Shown: piece by piece, positions 12,323-22,162 of the stretch
Position numbering within the stretch: the first letter of the stretch is position 1
Layout of the letters: every line of letters starts with the position of its first letter
DNA from: Eutreptiella sp. 'Long Island Sound 2002'
Taxonomy: Eukaryota; Euglenozoa; Euglenophyceae; Eutreptiales; Eutreptiaceae
Reading direction: 5' to 3'
Assembly: GCA_964036045.1 (NCBI GenBank)
Contig: OZ038390.1
Coordinates: 33,916,819-33,980,818, forward strand
DNA: 64,000 nucleotides
The notes under the pieces: generated by a model
Databases searched by the model: none
What the model was told of the DNA's origin: nothing
Seen by the model: only the letters and a program-made list of their open reading frames with translations
Made by a program: the position numbers and the translations under genes

Positions 12323-15300
12323 GACACGCACGCACACAGGCACGCACGCACACACACACACACACACATACCTACACCCACGCACGCGAGCACCTGGGCA
12401 TGCGCCCACCCGCGCACGTACGCAGGCACGCACACACGAGTATCACTGCTGCCGGGGCGGGGTCAACCTGCGACTACCACTATCCCCCCGTAAAGGACAG
12501 CTATCCAAGGCATGTTCAGGCATCCATTCCCGTGGGCGGAGGGGTGCACTGGGCTGTCAAAAGGCGAAGTCGAGGCCGCAGGGTCACACAGAGTGCATCC
12601 TCTGCTGACTGGGAGTCTAGCCTTGAGGCATGCAGAGGCAGGAACATTCACGGGCACGGGGGGCGCAGATATATGGGGCTTTAATCCAGCGTCCCATGGC
12701 CCTATCAAGATGGGGTTATCGCCCTTTTCTAGTGTCCCATGGCCCTGAGGTGTGAGGGGCTTGGGGCTAGTCCCCCCCCCCCCCGAGGGGAAACCCTAAT
12801 CCCCCCCCCCACACACACAGAGGCCATTCGAGTGTGGTGCCCTCTGGCCCCTTCATCTACGCGGGCTGTAGCGCCGCAGCCGGCTGCAGTTTGCAGGCAG
12901 CACTCTGTGCACCCTGGGGCCCCTCCACCTGCGCAGAGTACGCCCCAGGCCGCGGGGAGAAGGACCCAGCCCACGTGGCAGCACCACCTGGTGCCGGATG
13001 GCAGTCAAGGAGTGCGGGTCTAACCCCAGTTGTGCCGCGTACCACCGCCCTTCCGGTACCGGCAGGCAGTCGTGGGGCGGTCGGGCGGCTTGTCCTCGTG
13101 ACGTGCAGGTTGCAAGCCCAGGCCCAAACCTCCCCAGGCAGGCTCAGCGTCAGGCACCCTAGCCTCCCTGCCAGGGCCTGGGGCACCAGGCACACACAAC
13201 CCTGACAACAACAAACGGTGGATTGGGCAGGTGTGCCGCCATGCCCCGCTCCCCCCCTTGAACCCCACACCTCGAGCACACGGTGAGAACAAGGGGAGCA
13301 GGACCCGACGGTACCCTGCAAGAGGCCTGCCCAGGACACACACTTACGCAGTGGTGTCTCCGGCCCGCGAGCGCCACCACAGGGCCTGGGGGCTGTCAGC
13401 AGCCCAACAGGCCTTGCAACCGAACGCCTGGGTACGCCGCGCCAGTCGACTCCAGCAGCCCCCCCTCCCCCACACACACAGCCTGCCCAGTACGAGCAAA
13501 GAAAAGTACGGAAAGGGGCTATTGGGCTGCAGTCTTGAGCCCTGCAATCAACTTTCCACTCTGACATGCAAACTGTTGTTATCTTCCCCCAACCCGAAGA
13601 AATAGAATTGGAAATGGCACTGGCGGAATCGACGTGACAGCGGAACGAGGGGATTCAGAACAGTGGCACGGACCGTGGGGCGAGGGTGACCAGTAGGCGC
13701 CTTAACCCAACCCAACCCCCCGTACGGGGTCTTGTGGGTTGCGCAACCCCCCCCAGCCCCCCCCAACACACACAAACACAAGAGACTAACATGCGCCCCC
13801 ACGCGCACCCTCGCTCACGCTCCAGGTCTTGCCATCGCCGTCACCGTCACCGTCGTCCGCGCGCTTGCAGCCTCACCCTCGCCCTCGCCTGCGCCGTCCG
13901 GCCCTGGATGCCCCGTACCAGTGCTTCAGATGCAGCGTCAGCACTGTGCTATCGTCCGCTCCGGCCCATAGCACCTCAGACCCGAGTTCCGGGCTCAAGC
14001 CTCGGGCCAGCACTGCCCCCCACAGCCCAAACTGTGTGTAGAGCTGTGGGAGCTGCGAGTTGTGCCCGAAACTGTCGGCCAGGTACGCCAGCGGGTCCAT
14101 GTGCCTGACAAGGCCCAGGCGGTGCGCGTGGCGCCGTGCCAACAACAGATTCCGCACGAGGGCCTCCCCCGAGGCCAAATACGTGTCAGGGGCGGTGTAC
14201 CAGGGCCCCAGAGATATAGCGCCGGACGTGATGGCGGCGTGCAGTGCGGACGCTGCCTTCGGGCGGGCCTCCAGGTAGTCTACGACGGTGGACACCTTTG
14301 AGAGGCAGAGGGGTACGTGGACGGCGAGACTGCGATGCACAGGACCGAGCCCTGACTGTCAGGGGGACATTGACCACTGGACGCAGGAACATTTGGTGGG
14401 GCGAGACCCTGAGTTCACCGAGGTCCTGCTCCCCAACCGTGACCCCCCCCCCCCACCGGAACTGATCCAAAGTGGAGCCGAAAAAATGGCCCCAAATGGC
14501 CCAGAATCTGCGCAGTTTGGTTGTGAAGAGCATCAAACCAAGAATGGGCCGTATCTTGGGCTACGTGGCCCAAAACCCGATTCTGATGGCACCCAGCGCA
14601 CCATGAACCCCCCACGTTTTGCGGTTTGACCCCCTCAAAATCGCCAAACCAGCCGCCTGGACCCTCGCATCAGGGCGCGCGAGGACCTGCGAAGGCGGCA
14701 CACACAACCCCCCGTCCTTGGACCCGTCTAGACTGGCGGTACCCCTGGGGGGGATCTGTCATCCCCCACCCCAGCCCCCACCCCACCCCCTCCGTGTGAA
14801 GCTGTAGGGCCGTCGGGCGTCCGGCCAAGGCGCCGCCAGTGACACCACGAAAGCCTCACCGGTGGTGCCACAGGGCGCCTCTTGATCTGCAGGTGGAGTA
14901 ACGAACAACGGTGTCCTCATGTCCTGCAGACACTGTGTCCTTAGGGACACAGGCCTCTTTCGGCGGTGGTGTGCCACGCTCTCCCGCAGGTACTATGCTC
15001 ATAACCTCAAACGTTGCAGACCCAAAGCGGCAGTGTTGCAGCCACGCCAATCAGCGCCCCACGCATCGCAAAACCCTAGAATTGGCGCAGGTACCAGGGT
15101 GCATACGAACCTCCACCACAGCCTGCATGGCGCTGCAGCCACACCCAAAGGTCCCCAGCAGCGAAAAGGAACTCTGGAGGTAATTGCGGCGCTATGAACG
15201 AGATCCATCGCACAGTGAGTGGGTCACAAGACACAAGACACGGTGCACAGCACATATCATGGCGGACTGCACAAAGCGCAGCAGGTACGAACACAACAAG

Positions 15301-18300
15301 GCGACTCGGGCAACAGTAGAGAGAAGGATGCCAGCCCACGAACCTACGAAGGGGAGGGCGTTACGCAGCAGGCTAATGAAAGTGCTGGTCACTTTCCTGG
15401 TCATGGTGGCCCAAAAACTCTGCAGCCAGGGGGATGCCTAATTTCAACTGCCACTGTGCGCCTAGGGCATTAGGGCGGGCATAAACCAGCAGATCCAGCG
15501 CATACATATGCATGGAGATACCCATCGCAGCAACAGAACCGCGCATGCACGCACCCTCACACAGGACCGTGGTGTGTCTGGACCTGCAGTCACACAGGAC
15601 CTGCAAAGCCCACACTCACTCCATTGCACCATAAACAATCTTCATGGCCACAGAGGGGCGGGACCTTTTGCCGCAACCATGAGTTTATCCCGGAACTGCT
15701 GCAGTGCTATTACACACTGAACGTTGCTCCACTGCACTACACCATCGGCCGTTGTTTCAAACCTCCCCAGGGATTGTGGACCAGTTTTTTACAGCTCCAA
15801 ACTGAATGTAAATCAGCCACCTGGCCGCAAAAGGAGCCACCCATGGGTATGCCCCCCGTGCGCTCCATAGCTGACCTGCAGCAACAACGAAATTATCCAT
15901 GGTGAGACTGAACTCAACCAGCTCAATCAGTTTATCCATAGTGATAGAAATAAAGCAGCCCTTCTTCCGGGTGCGCAAACTTGGTGGGTGGGGGGCTGTG
16001 ATGATCGGGGAGGCGGACTGCAAAGAGCAGTTTAATGTCATCGATCCCTCTGCGGCAGTAGTCCAACACATGAGGGTAGCGTCCCAGTTTTGTTGAGGGA
16101 CCACAAGTTACCAAGGATACCCCTACGCAGGTTGTCCAGTACATAAGAAAACTCGTGAGACGACTTGTGATATCCCTGTGAAAGCAGAAATCCCTGTAAC
16201 TGTGACCATGGCCATGCCTGACAGAAACCCCACAACTCCCAGGCCCCTTGTCCACCACAAGTATGACCGCCCCCCTCCCCCGAGTGGAGCTGTGTAATGG
16301 CAATGCGAGGGCACGCGCTAGCAGCACATAAAGCAGTGACTCGTGAGGCGGGGGACGGGGTCTGGGGGGGATACCATGAAGGTGAAGTAAACAAAGCTAT
16401 CTGCACACACTGGCTCACAGACCCAGCAAATTTTTTGCACGACGGTGTGGAAGTAACGGTCGGCGTGGACAGCACTCCGGGAGGCCTTACCTCTAGTGCA
16501 CTGACGCCATCCCCCCAAGATCTCCAGGGGGGTCGGTACCTTTCTGCCAAAAAGCGGGGGGCGGTTGCCTGGGAACAGGCCACCAATGAGAGCACACAGT
16601 TTGGTGGCATGCTGAGGCATGCATCCTCTACGTTCCCCGAATGGAGAGCTGCGTTGTGGTGGTGACAGGGCACGCGCTAGCAGCACATAGGACAGATGCT
16701 CATCAATAAAAGACCATAGGTGCCTTTCGCAAAAAAGTGCACGACATTGTGTCTCTTCCTCACGCTGCAGTGCCCCATGAGGCATCCTGTCTTACCCCCC
16801 ACCCCCACCCCTTGTATAGGCTACGCAAAAGTTCCAAATTCATACGGTCCCTTCGCCTACTGTAGCTTGGACAAGGCCGTAGATGCTCAGGTTCAAAAAG
16901 AGAAGATTGCACGGTGAGCTGGTGCAAGGAGGGGGAATATAATGCACAAGTATCCCCAAAAGTCAGAGCTATGTGGGTTCAAGTGGGCAAACACTCACAA
17001 CAAATGTCACTGTCCCAACATAGGTGACGTGATCACAACAAACTGGCATTTGGAGCAGCCCTCAGAGGAATGGGGTGATGGCGAATCGCAGCTTCAACGG
17101 GCATGCCCCAGTACTGCGGTGGGCAATCAAGACACCTCCCTACCCCTTTTTTCGTCATTATAATGCACTGTCACTGAGTCCAATCAGAAGGTGAGCTCAT
17201 CAAACACTTTTTCAGCCACATCCCACACATTACGGTCAGGTGCATGTCGTCATACGTGCAGCAGGTATGCAGAGACACGCTATCGCTTCCTTTCCTGTTG
17301 CTGGCACACGATGTGCCAGCAAGTCACAGCAGCACACCAACCTGCCCATCCAAATAGAACTGCGAAAACAGGGAAGCATTCTTCACGGGATACCGCCGAT
17401 TTGCGAAGCGTCGGTGCCTGCAAGCCGGATTCTTGGAGGCTGCAGTGTGAGAATGTCAAACATGAGGACAGGGCACCTCTGATTGGAGAGCAGGACACTT
17501 AGGAAAAGGCTCGACAATGGGGATGCCGAAATCGGCCATAAGGGTTGGTTGACGGCAAGTGCCCCCCCGGATGTCAGCCTTTTCTCGACATGTGAATCAA
17601 CCCGAAGGTGCTGCGTCGACCCCAGGGTTGGCGTCGCCCTGTGCGGGGCCCATTATGGATTCCCTTCCCTCTGCAGACCTCACGGCGGTGGGCACAGTGC
17701 TTCAAATGTGCAGTGTTTTGTTGGCGTCAGGTATGCCACTACTATCCCTCCATTCGGGTGTCCATGACTCTATGTAGCTGGCAAATCTGTCACCAAACCC
17801 GCGTCTTACATGGCTGCACTACATTTGGTACCAAATCAAATTAGGTCCCAAATTAATACGGTCCCTACGCCTAGCTTGGACAAGGCCGTAGCTTATAAAG
17901 GGGGGGGGGGGTAACCACCACACGACATCTGGCGACTGGTGCGAATTGCTCCCGCACCTCCTGCGAAATACTCCCACAGCATCCCACTCGCACGTCCTCC
18001 TCCCCGGCAATCACTCTCGTTCTTTTGCCCAGTCTGCCCAGCAGCGGGTGTCCTCTTGCCTGTTGGGGTGGGGCGTAGGACACTACTTGGGTGATTCTGG
18101 TGTCTTGGGGATGGAAAGGGACACAAACAGGCAACAGTGCGTCGCTACTTTGAGGGCCCGGGCCAGCCTGTGTCGGAACAACAATCCTTCGGGCCGGGAG
18201 TACCACAGTGCAGGCATCCGTGCATCCAGTACACTCCAAAGATACCAGAGTCACAAATTGCGAGACCTCGGGTGCGGGTGTCTCCAGCCATGTTCTTAGG

Positions 18301-19200
18301 ATGCCACTTGTGCATGGATGAGACGGGTCTTGCCCACGAGGTCCGGGCCTCGGGGTCGCTGACAATGACGGTTCGAATCCCACTTTTGAAACTGGAACCA
18401 TTGCTTTGCCAAGTGCCGGGGGAATGCAGAATGCAACACAACCCTGGCCCCACAAGGCGTCTTCCCACCAGCCTTTGGACATATCTCATCGTCCCACACC
18501 ATTTCAAGCCGTGACACCGCCCCCCGCCCCCGAAGCCCCACCCTGCGGACCCTCAACACATGGTTTCATTGCTGCCCAGTGCTGTTTGTTCTGCTTTCAG
18601 TCTTCGCCTATCCTTGAACATCCAGTCCCGCGTCGGCGGTGAGAGCTTTGAAGACAAAGGGCATATACAGGCGTCGCATTCCAACTTGTGATAGTCCACA
18701 ACTGCCAGCACGTCGTCCACCACGTCAAGTAACTTACGGCGCAGCACCTCGAATGGCAAGTACCACTCCCGGTCCCAATGCGTGTGCGACACCACGTGCA
18801 CCACAACGGCATTCGGTGGGAACTGGGACACAGGCTGTTGCCCCGGAAGCCCGGGACCTGCCGAGCCGTGAGGGCACTGCCGCGGAGCACGTGGGCCGTC
18901 CGTGGCGGTGGGCAGGCAATGCGGAGAGGCTCGAAAATTGCAGGCGGCGAGGGCCAGCGCGTGGGCCTCACGCTGGCCGCGCTCTGCATTGGAAAGCGAA
19001 TTGGTGCACCGGACCAACTTTTGGGCAAGCACCTGGTGCTCTGCCTCCCGGAGGTTGTGCGCATGCTCCACACGGGCGAAGTCGGCGTCGCGTTGGTAGC
19101 GCAGGCGGGCCCAGACCTGACCAAAGGGCTGCAAGACAGCGAGGCACCCGAGTGCGAGAAGGATGAGGCCCGCAAAGCGGAGGGGGGGCACTGCGCGCAT
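2502..19200 (-). CDS. GH38 alpha-mannosidase-like gene, five exons, 3' end outside window
   Basis: GH38 enzymes cleave alpha-linked mannose from glycans. The predicted protein starts with a type II membrane anchor (residues about 8-25) and a charged, possibly helical stem, which suggests a Golgi enzyme facing the lumen. The catalytic domain follows: HTHWDREWY (metal-binding His and Asp), FYLDGQ, then DSFGH, whose Asp is the family nucleophile, then LLPNGCDH and RLDIVSGE. Exons run 19200-18670 (end approximate), 17359-17342, 14295-13919, 5354-5172 and 2680-2502. Junctions 2/3, 3/4 and 4/5 keep phase with GT-AG borders. Three donors read GTAC. The sequence resembles the bacterial-type subgroup more than classical Golgi mannosidase II. 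The C-terminal beta domains must lie left of position 1. Introns of 3.05, 8.6 and 2.5 kb carry the mobile elements listed separately. The exon 1/2 donor is unresolved, so inactivity cannot be excluded. Confidence 0.75.
4610..4950. repeat. 42-bp minisatellite in mannosidase intron 4
   Basis: Units starting GGTTCCCCTCC at 4765, 4807, 4849, 4891 and 4932 are spaced 42, 42, 42 and 41 bp; two or three more diverged units precede them. Each unit contains a GTGCAC-type palindrome with an inverted GCACAGG. Because 42 is divisible by three, both strands show long open frames with a 14-residue repeat; I regard these as artefacts. The rest of intron 4 (2681-5171) is G-rich (tracts 4249-4320 and 4540-4580) with no other recognised feature. 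Confidence 0.85.
5172..5354 (-). CDS. mannosidase exon 4: YCFAGG to NGCDH
   Basis: 183 nt: one base, 60 codons and two bases. It begins after CTCAG and reads YCFAGGFPNPQDP, then LLPNGCDH, the family motif near the end of the (beta/alpha) domain that contributes an active-site His, and ends at a second CTG|GTACGG donor. It lies 8.6 kb from exon 3, yet the split Trp codon is exactly restored. Confidence 0.75.
5355..6946. other. left part of mannosidase intron 3, G-tract rich
   Basis: Intronic on the model above. A minus-strand open frame at 5702-6013 is the only coherent stretch and I do not recognise it. From 6650 to 6900 the sequence is dominated by runs of G up to 17 long; the polyproline frames opposite them are not genes. 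A CA-rich patch sits near 6395-6412. Confidence 0.5.
6947..6966 (-). repeat. interstitial telomere-like motif, C-rich orientation
   Basis: The plus strand reads CCTAACCCTAACC just left of the 1.14-kb tandem block. A G-rich counterpart, TAGGGGTAGGGTTAGG, lies at about 9976-9991 just right of the block, so the two motifs face each other. Too short to show a telomere fusion. Confidence 0.5.
7122..8266. repeat. 1.14-kb tandem repeat, copy A
   Basis: Begins AGGGTCACCGAGCTGG and recurs 1145 bp later at 8267. Contains a CAGCAAG-type short array near 7197-7230, many GGGCCAAAAA/CCCATTTTG stretches, and ends with ACCAGCTCGGTCCC near 8241, an inverted near-match of its own start. Open frames on both strands are shared by the copies, but I see no protein signature. 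Confidence 0.9.
8267..9352. repeat. 1.14-kb tandem repeat, copy B
   Basis: Second copy, nearly identical to copy A with scattered substitutions and small indels. It breaks off after TTCATAGCTG at 9352, so the ATGTTCCCTCCCCC tail present in copies A and C is missing, as expected after a recombination or replication slip. Confidence 0.88.
9353..9990. repeat. 1.14-kb tandem repeat, copy C (5'-truncated)
   Basis: Starts in mid-unit at the segment equivalent to 8742 of copy B (GGCCACAAACCAAGAA) and runs to the shared end (ACCAGCTCGGTCCCAATATT). It is more diverged than A is from B and lacks about 500 bp of the unit's 5' part. Confidence 0.85.
9991..10465. other. intron 3 spacer with hairpins
   Basis: No coding signal. 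Holds a perfect hairpin GGGCGCCTTTGGCGCCC at 10120-10136 and, 27 bp earlier, a decayed version of the same hairpin. At 10169-10200 it contains a TTGGCTAGAGGCCCCTTAGGGG copy of the G-tract repeat described in the findings. Confidence 0.5.
10466..12223 (-). mobile_element. reverse transcriptase ORF of a retroelement in intron 3
   Basis: A 585-residue open frame. RT signatures in order: KGTILWRPI (residues 106-114), the motif-A-like ECDCSGQFNNV (174-184) with its Asp, motif B GAIPMGGPFSAQSADL (266-281), and AQFRDNVLLG (321-330) where motif C is expected. Canonical motif C is YxDD; here it is FRDN, so one catalytic Asp is replaced by Asn. I see no endonuclease, RNase H or integrase domain; the C-terminal 200 residues are unassigned. 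It lies on the same strand as the host gene. Clade unclear; a non-LTR or Penelope-like origin is a guess. The frame is intact, unlike the relative at 15.2-15.9 kb. Confidence 0.7.
12241..12445. repeat. poly-C tract and CA/CGCA microsatellite
   Basis: A run of 12 C at 12241-12252 is followed by (CA)n near 12287-12320 and mixed CGCACA repeats to about 12445. It sits directly upstream of the RT ORF start on the minus strand. Confidence 0.9.
12446..13918. other. right part of mannosidase intron 3
   Basis: No recognised feature apart from short G/C and CA tracts (12773-12805, 13470-13482, 13747-13775). GC-rich open frames on both strands show no domain. The exon 3/4 phase match makes an extra exon here unnecessary. 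Confidence 0.5.
13919..14295 (-). CDS. mannosidase exon 3: catalytic core with DSFGH
   Basis: Encodes 125 residues plus two bases. Recognisable GH38 segments in order: DYLEARP, GPWYTAPDTYLASGEALVRN, LADSFGHNSQLPQL (nucleophile Asp) and EVLWAGADDSTVLTLHLKH. The acceptor is AAAG, weaker than the CAG used elsewhere. The donor is CTG|GTACGG, leaving TG to pair with the first G of exon 4 to make Trp. Confidence 0.8.
14525..14670. repeat. diverged copy of part of the 1.14-kb repeat
   Basis: Reads CATCAAACCAAGAATGGGCC then GTATCTTGGGCTACGTGGCC, closely matching 7607-7650 in copy A, and continues to align through the AATCGCC/AATTGCCC and GCCTGGACCC/GCCTAGACCCC blocks. Differences are spread evenly, so this is an old dispersed member of the family, in the same orientation. 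Confidence 0.75.
15192..15900 (-). pseudogene. decayed reverse transcriptase related to the 10.5-12.2 kb ORF
   Basis: Minus-strand fragments in different frames match the intact RT in order: motif B GGIPMGGSFCGQVADLHSVW (15790-15868), the motif-C equivalent LQQFRDKLMVAAKGP (15661-15705), CEGACMRGSVAAMGI (matching CEGTCMQPTITAMGF) in 15373-15615, and a segment matching NIHPFLHTWAGCLLS in 15192-15404. Stops and frameshifts separate them. It again has RD followed by a non-Asp residue in motif C. It lies in intron 2 of the mannosidase, same strand. Confidence 0.7.
15901..17341. other. remainder of mannosidase intron 2
   Basis: A short direct repeat, GGGCACGCGCTAGCAGCACA, occurs at about 16308 and again at about 16671. 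Minus-strand fragments here may be the N-terminal part of the decayed RT, but I cannot align them. The stretch 14671-15191 likewise shows nothing. Confidence 0.4.
17342..17359 (-). CDS. mannosidase 18-nt microexon encoding FYLDGQ
   Basis: On the minus strand a pyrimidine-rich tract ending TTTTCGCAG precedes six codons, FYLDGQ, followed at once by GTTGGT. LDGQ is the expected GH38 motif between the HTHWDREW helix and the DYLE helix; neither neighbouring exon contains it. The exon is in phase 0 at both ends and joins exon 3 (VSTVVDYLEARP) without a shift. Confidence 0.65.
17360..18669. other. mannosidase intron 1
   Basis: Contains a G-tract at 17900-17910 and a lone perfect B box (GGTTCGAATCC at 18371-18381) without a tRNA fold. 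A 203-codon minus-strand frame at 17871-18482 has no recognisable domain. Confidence 0.45.
18670..19200 (-). CDS. mannosidase exon 1: anchor, stem and HTHWDREWY motif
   Basis: The ATG at 19200 is chosen because it directly precedes the hydrophobic segment LRFAGLILLALGCLAVL, giving a short cytoplasmic tail of seven residues. A charged stem follows (residues 30-90), then a Pro/Gly linker, then the GH38 start motif with His141 and Asp143. The family pattern predicts that coding ends at ...HKLECDA (18670), which would join FYLDGQ at the right length. The nearest GT (GTATAT) lies one base further on, so the donor is either non-canonical or shifted by one nucleotide. An in-frame ATG at 19326 is possible but adds an unhelpful extension. 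Confidence 0.7.
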
Positions 19201-19947
19201 CACAGCGGCAGGCCATAGGACATTGGACTCTCTAGAACGATGGGGTAGAGGCGGCAGACATACAAGGGAAAACGACGGTCGCAACAAGGGGTCGAGGGCG
19301 AGCCCGCGCGCACGTGTGGAAAACAAGGTCTTTGCCTTGAGTTATACACCCTTTATGGGGTCACAGACCTTGGACAAAATGGTGGATCTCATTCCTTTGG
19401 GGGATCAGGCGGTTACGCCATGGCAAAGCAGACTTGCCCTTCTCCTTCGACGACCCGACAGGGTAACAGCAATGTTGGAGGCACATGGTGCAGCGGAGCA
19501 ACTACGAGGGGCACAGGTGGCACTCCTTCCGGAGATGCGGAGCAGCCCTCCTCTGGGTGCATGGGACTAGGGTACCCACCTTACTCATGGCAGGGGGGGG
19601 GGGGGTGGACCACCCGGTGGTTGCCCGGTTGTACTGCTAGCCCACACATGCCTGGCACTATGAACGCCAAATGCCGCTCCCGGTTCCTGTGAATCGGGTG
19701 GGAGACAAAGACACACGGATTTTCCAGTACCGTACGGAGGAGCGGGCGGTGGACAGTCTGCGGGCAAGATGGATCTGGCAGGATCTCAGAGACCAAGAGC
19801 CTGAGAGACACCTTGGAGAAGCGAAGGGTCAAGTGCCCCATAAACGCAGGAAGCGAGCCAGATTAGGGAACTGACAATCAGTGCTCCTGTTGCTCCTTGC
19901 ACTGCCCCATGGCCCTAAGGGAAACAACCATCTTTCTCGGCTGGTCG
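19201..19947. other. region upstream of the mannosidase gene
   Basis: Would contain the promoter of the minus-strand gene, but no TATA-like or other element stands out. A G-tract lies at 19591-19604. No recognised coding sequence. Confidence 0.35.
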
Positions 19948-21350
19948 GTCACGGTCCGTCACGGTCCATCACCGTCCGTCACGGTAGATTATCCACCCCC
20001 GTTGGTTTGAAGGTTTGCAGTATGAGTTGAATCCTCGTGATTGAATCCTCGTGATCATGTGGGACTCAAGAACCACAATGATTATCAGAACAAGAAATGG
20101 TCATGGCAAGCCACACCAGCTGAAGTACAAGATGTGACACAATCGGTGGCTCAACAAGCCACTCAGCCTCCACCTCCTCCTAACCCTACACCATCATCCA
20201 CACAAGCTTCCACACAAGGTTCCGATAATACGCGTTTTCTCAATGGTGAGAAACCCAATATCCCAGGAGCACTTCAGCAGGCAAAAGAAGACATGCAAGC
20301 GAAAAAAAAATAGACACTCAGCAAATTTGATGATTCAGCAGGTTGATACTCACTTGGCTCAGTTGTATGCTCGGTCCGTATGTGGTGAAACATTGTGGCA
20401 AGGTGAGTTGGATCAGTGTATGCAGCTCTTGCAGTGGCGTGCTCAGGTGTCCAACAACTAGGGACGATTCGAATTTCATCTGTAAGTTGTAGGTTGTATT
20501 TCTTCACAGGTAGGGTGCCTGTGTAGGGTCGGGTTTGCCACTACTCAAGTCCGAGACAAGTGAGAAAACCCCTCCCCCATCCCCCCAAGATCAACCCATA
20601 TGAGAGTTTTGGGTCCCCGAGATATACCCATATGAGGGTTTTTCCTTCCACCACTTTTAGCATACCCACCTAGCTCCCCCGGTAACCAGAAAATCGTGTG
20701 GGGGGACTGGAAAATTGACCGCGCCAAAAGGGAGCCTTATCTCAATTCCGCGCCAACCCCTGAGCCCCCCTAATTTCTAAGACACCGAATCAATAGATTA
20801 GCTCAATTCGAATTTAATCGTTCATTCGACACTGTCTATCGGTCATCGCTGCAAGAATTAACAATTTCCCAATTTTGTTTGTTCTGACGTTCATTGCTGT
20901 GCTATTGCCTTGAGTTTACGACCTGTTTTGGCTTGTCTTGGAAAAGGTTGTTTGTCGTACTTTTTCTGTAGCTCTAAGTATGTTGAAATTCCTCAAGGTC
21001 ACCAGCGCTCCCAAAGCCATAGCGCTAGCAACTGCAACTCTGATTATGTGTTGACGGCTTGTTTTGACTTATTGCATGTGCGGCAACAAAATAGAAGCAT
21101 TGCTACGAGTCTTGCGGCTTTGGGCCATACTATATTCATGTAACCAACAAGGGTTGTCAAACTCATCACATGAGTCATGCTCTTCTTCTTCCGGGTTTGC
21201 ACCTGCCTTTGGTGCCTTTAGAACATAAGAAAATATGTCCGTAGAGGGGTCACAACCCATAGTACACTTACGTTGGGGGCCTCGAAAGGGGGGTTTCGGT
21301 AAATTACCCATCCGCGGTCGCTACCGTGACGGACCATGTCGGACCGTGAC
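19948..21350. mobile_element. segment bounded by inverted arrays of a 10-bp unit
   Basis: Left end (19948-19987) is four 10-bp units of the form GTCACGGTCC, the last ending GTAG. The right end (21321-21350) is three such units in inverted orientation, again ending GTAG on the inner side. The 1.4 kb between holds the small frame at 20041-20461. Inverted multi-unit ends suggest a DNA transposon, but no target-site duplication is visible, and a minus-strand frame runs across the right array. Confidence 0.4.
20041..20461 (+). CDS. hypothetical protein with frame break at an A9 run
   Basis: One frame (20041-20313) ends at a run of nine A; removing one A joins it to the next frame, which continues to 20461, for about 140 residues. 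The first half is Gln/Pro/Thr-rich, the second is LAQLYARSVCGETLWQGELD-like and ends ...QVSNN. No domain recognised. The break may be a real indel, a homopolymer sequencing error or an intron edge. It sits inside the inverted-array segment. Confidence 0.3.
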
Positions 21351-21681
21351 TTGACCCACCCCCAGCCATTAGCCTTGAGAATATTTTTCCAAAGAAGAGT
21401 CATGGCAGGAAAGTCTAGCGAGTCACCTTTGGGAAAGCAAGGCGCAAGGATAGTAAACAATGCCTCTCGGAATCATTCCACTTGAGTCGTGAGACACACT
21501 GCTTTTTGGAATGCAAATACTCTATGGCACTAACCTTGTTTTTTGCCTTTTTGGCATCGGCCTCTGCCTTCTCCTCTGCCGAAAGAGAGTTCTGGGGACA
21601 TTTTTTGGGAAGATTAAACTCTATCTCACCTTCCTTCTCATCCACGGTAGTCCCCATATTAGCCGGATGGACGCCCTCCAA
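21218..21681 (-). pseudogene. unidentified minus-strand coding remnant
   Basis: Two overlapping frames read as one decayed protein: a Lys/Glu/Ala-rich helix (LSAEEKAEADAKKAKNKV), then a stretch with repeated Trp (LLWKNILKANGWGW ... GWVIYRNPP). The pattern of a Trp-rich motif behind a charged helix recurs in transposon accessory proteins, but I cannot name the family. Confidence 0.25.
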
Positions 21682-22162
21682 TGCATCCTATGCGAGCGTG
21701 TATTCGGAAATATTCCGTCACATTCTCTTTGACAACGTCAAGCAATGCATTCGAATCCAAACCACCCAAGTTGGCATTTGGAACAATACCAAAATGCACA
21801 CTCACTCATAGGGGGTTTTAGTTTCGCCAAAATCAACATCCATCACATGACAATCCATGGGACTCAAAAGAGGATCATTCAACAAATGTGGGCAAATGTG
21901 ATCAAAGCGAATCCCATTGGTGGACCGTTCTTTATACAGCCGTTGAAACAAGCGTGAAATCTCATCCAATTGTAAACCCGCGTAAAAGCAATCTACAATG
22001 CATGACGCACTATAGTATGCCGGTTGTGCCTACCAGAAGACAATTTATATGTCATGAACCCATCACCAAAACCCAACAAACGGTTGTTGTGCACATTCTG
22101 TGCGCGATGGCGGCAGCACTCGGCTGCATTTGGCGAACCGCAAGTGGACGCGTCGTCGCGGT

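Noticed and set aside
12857-13567. Extra mannosidase exon on the minus strand
   Set aside because: Exon 3 and exon 4 join perfectly in phase and in family alignment, leaving no gap to fill.
18300-18385. tRNA gene on the plus strand
   Set aside because: A perfect B box is present at 18371-18381 but no A box, anticodon arm or acceptor stem can be formed.
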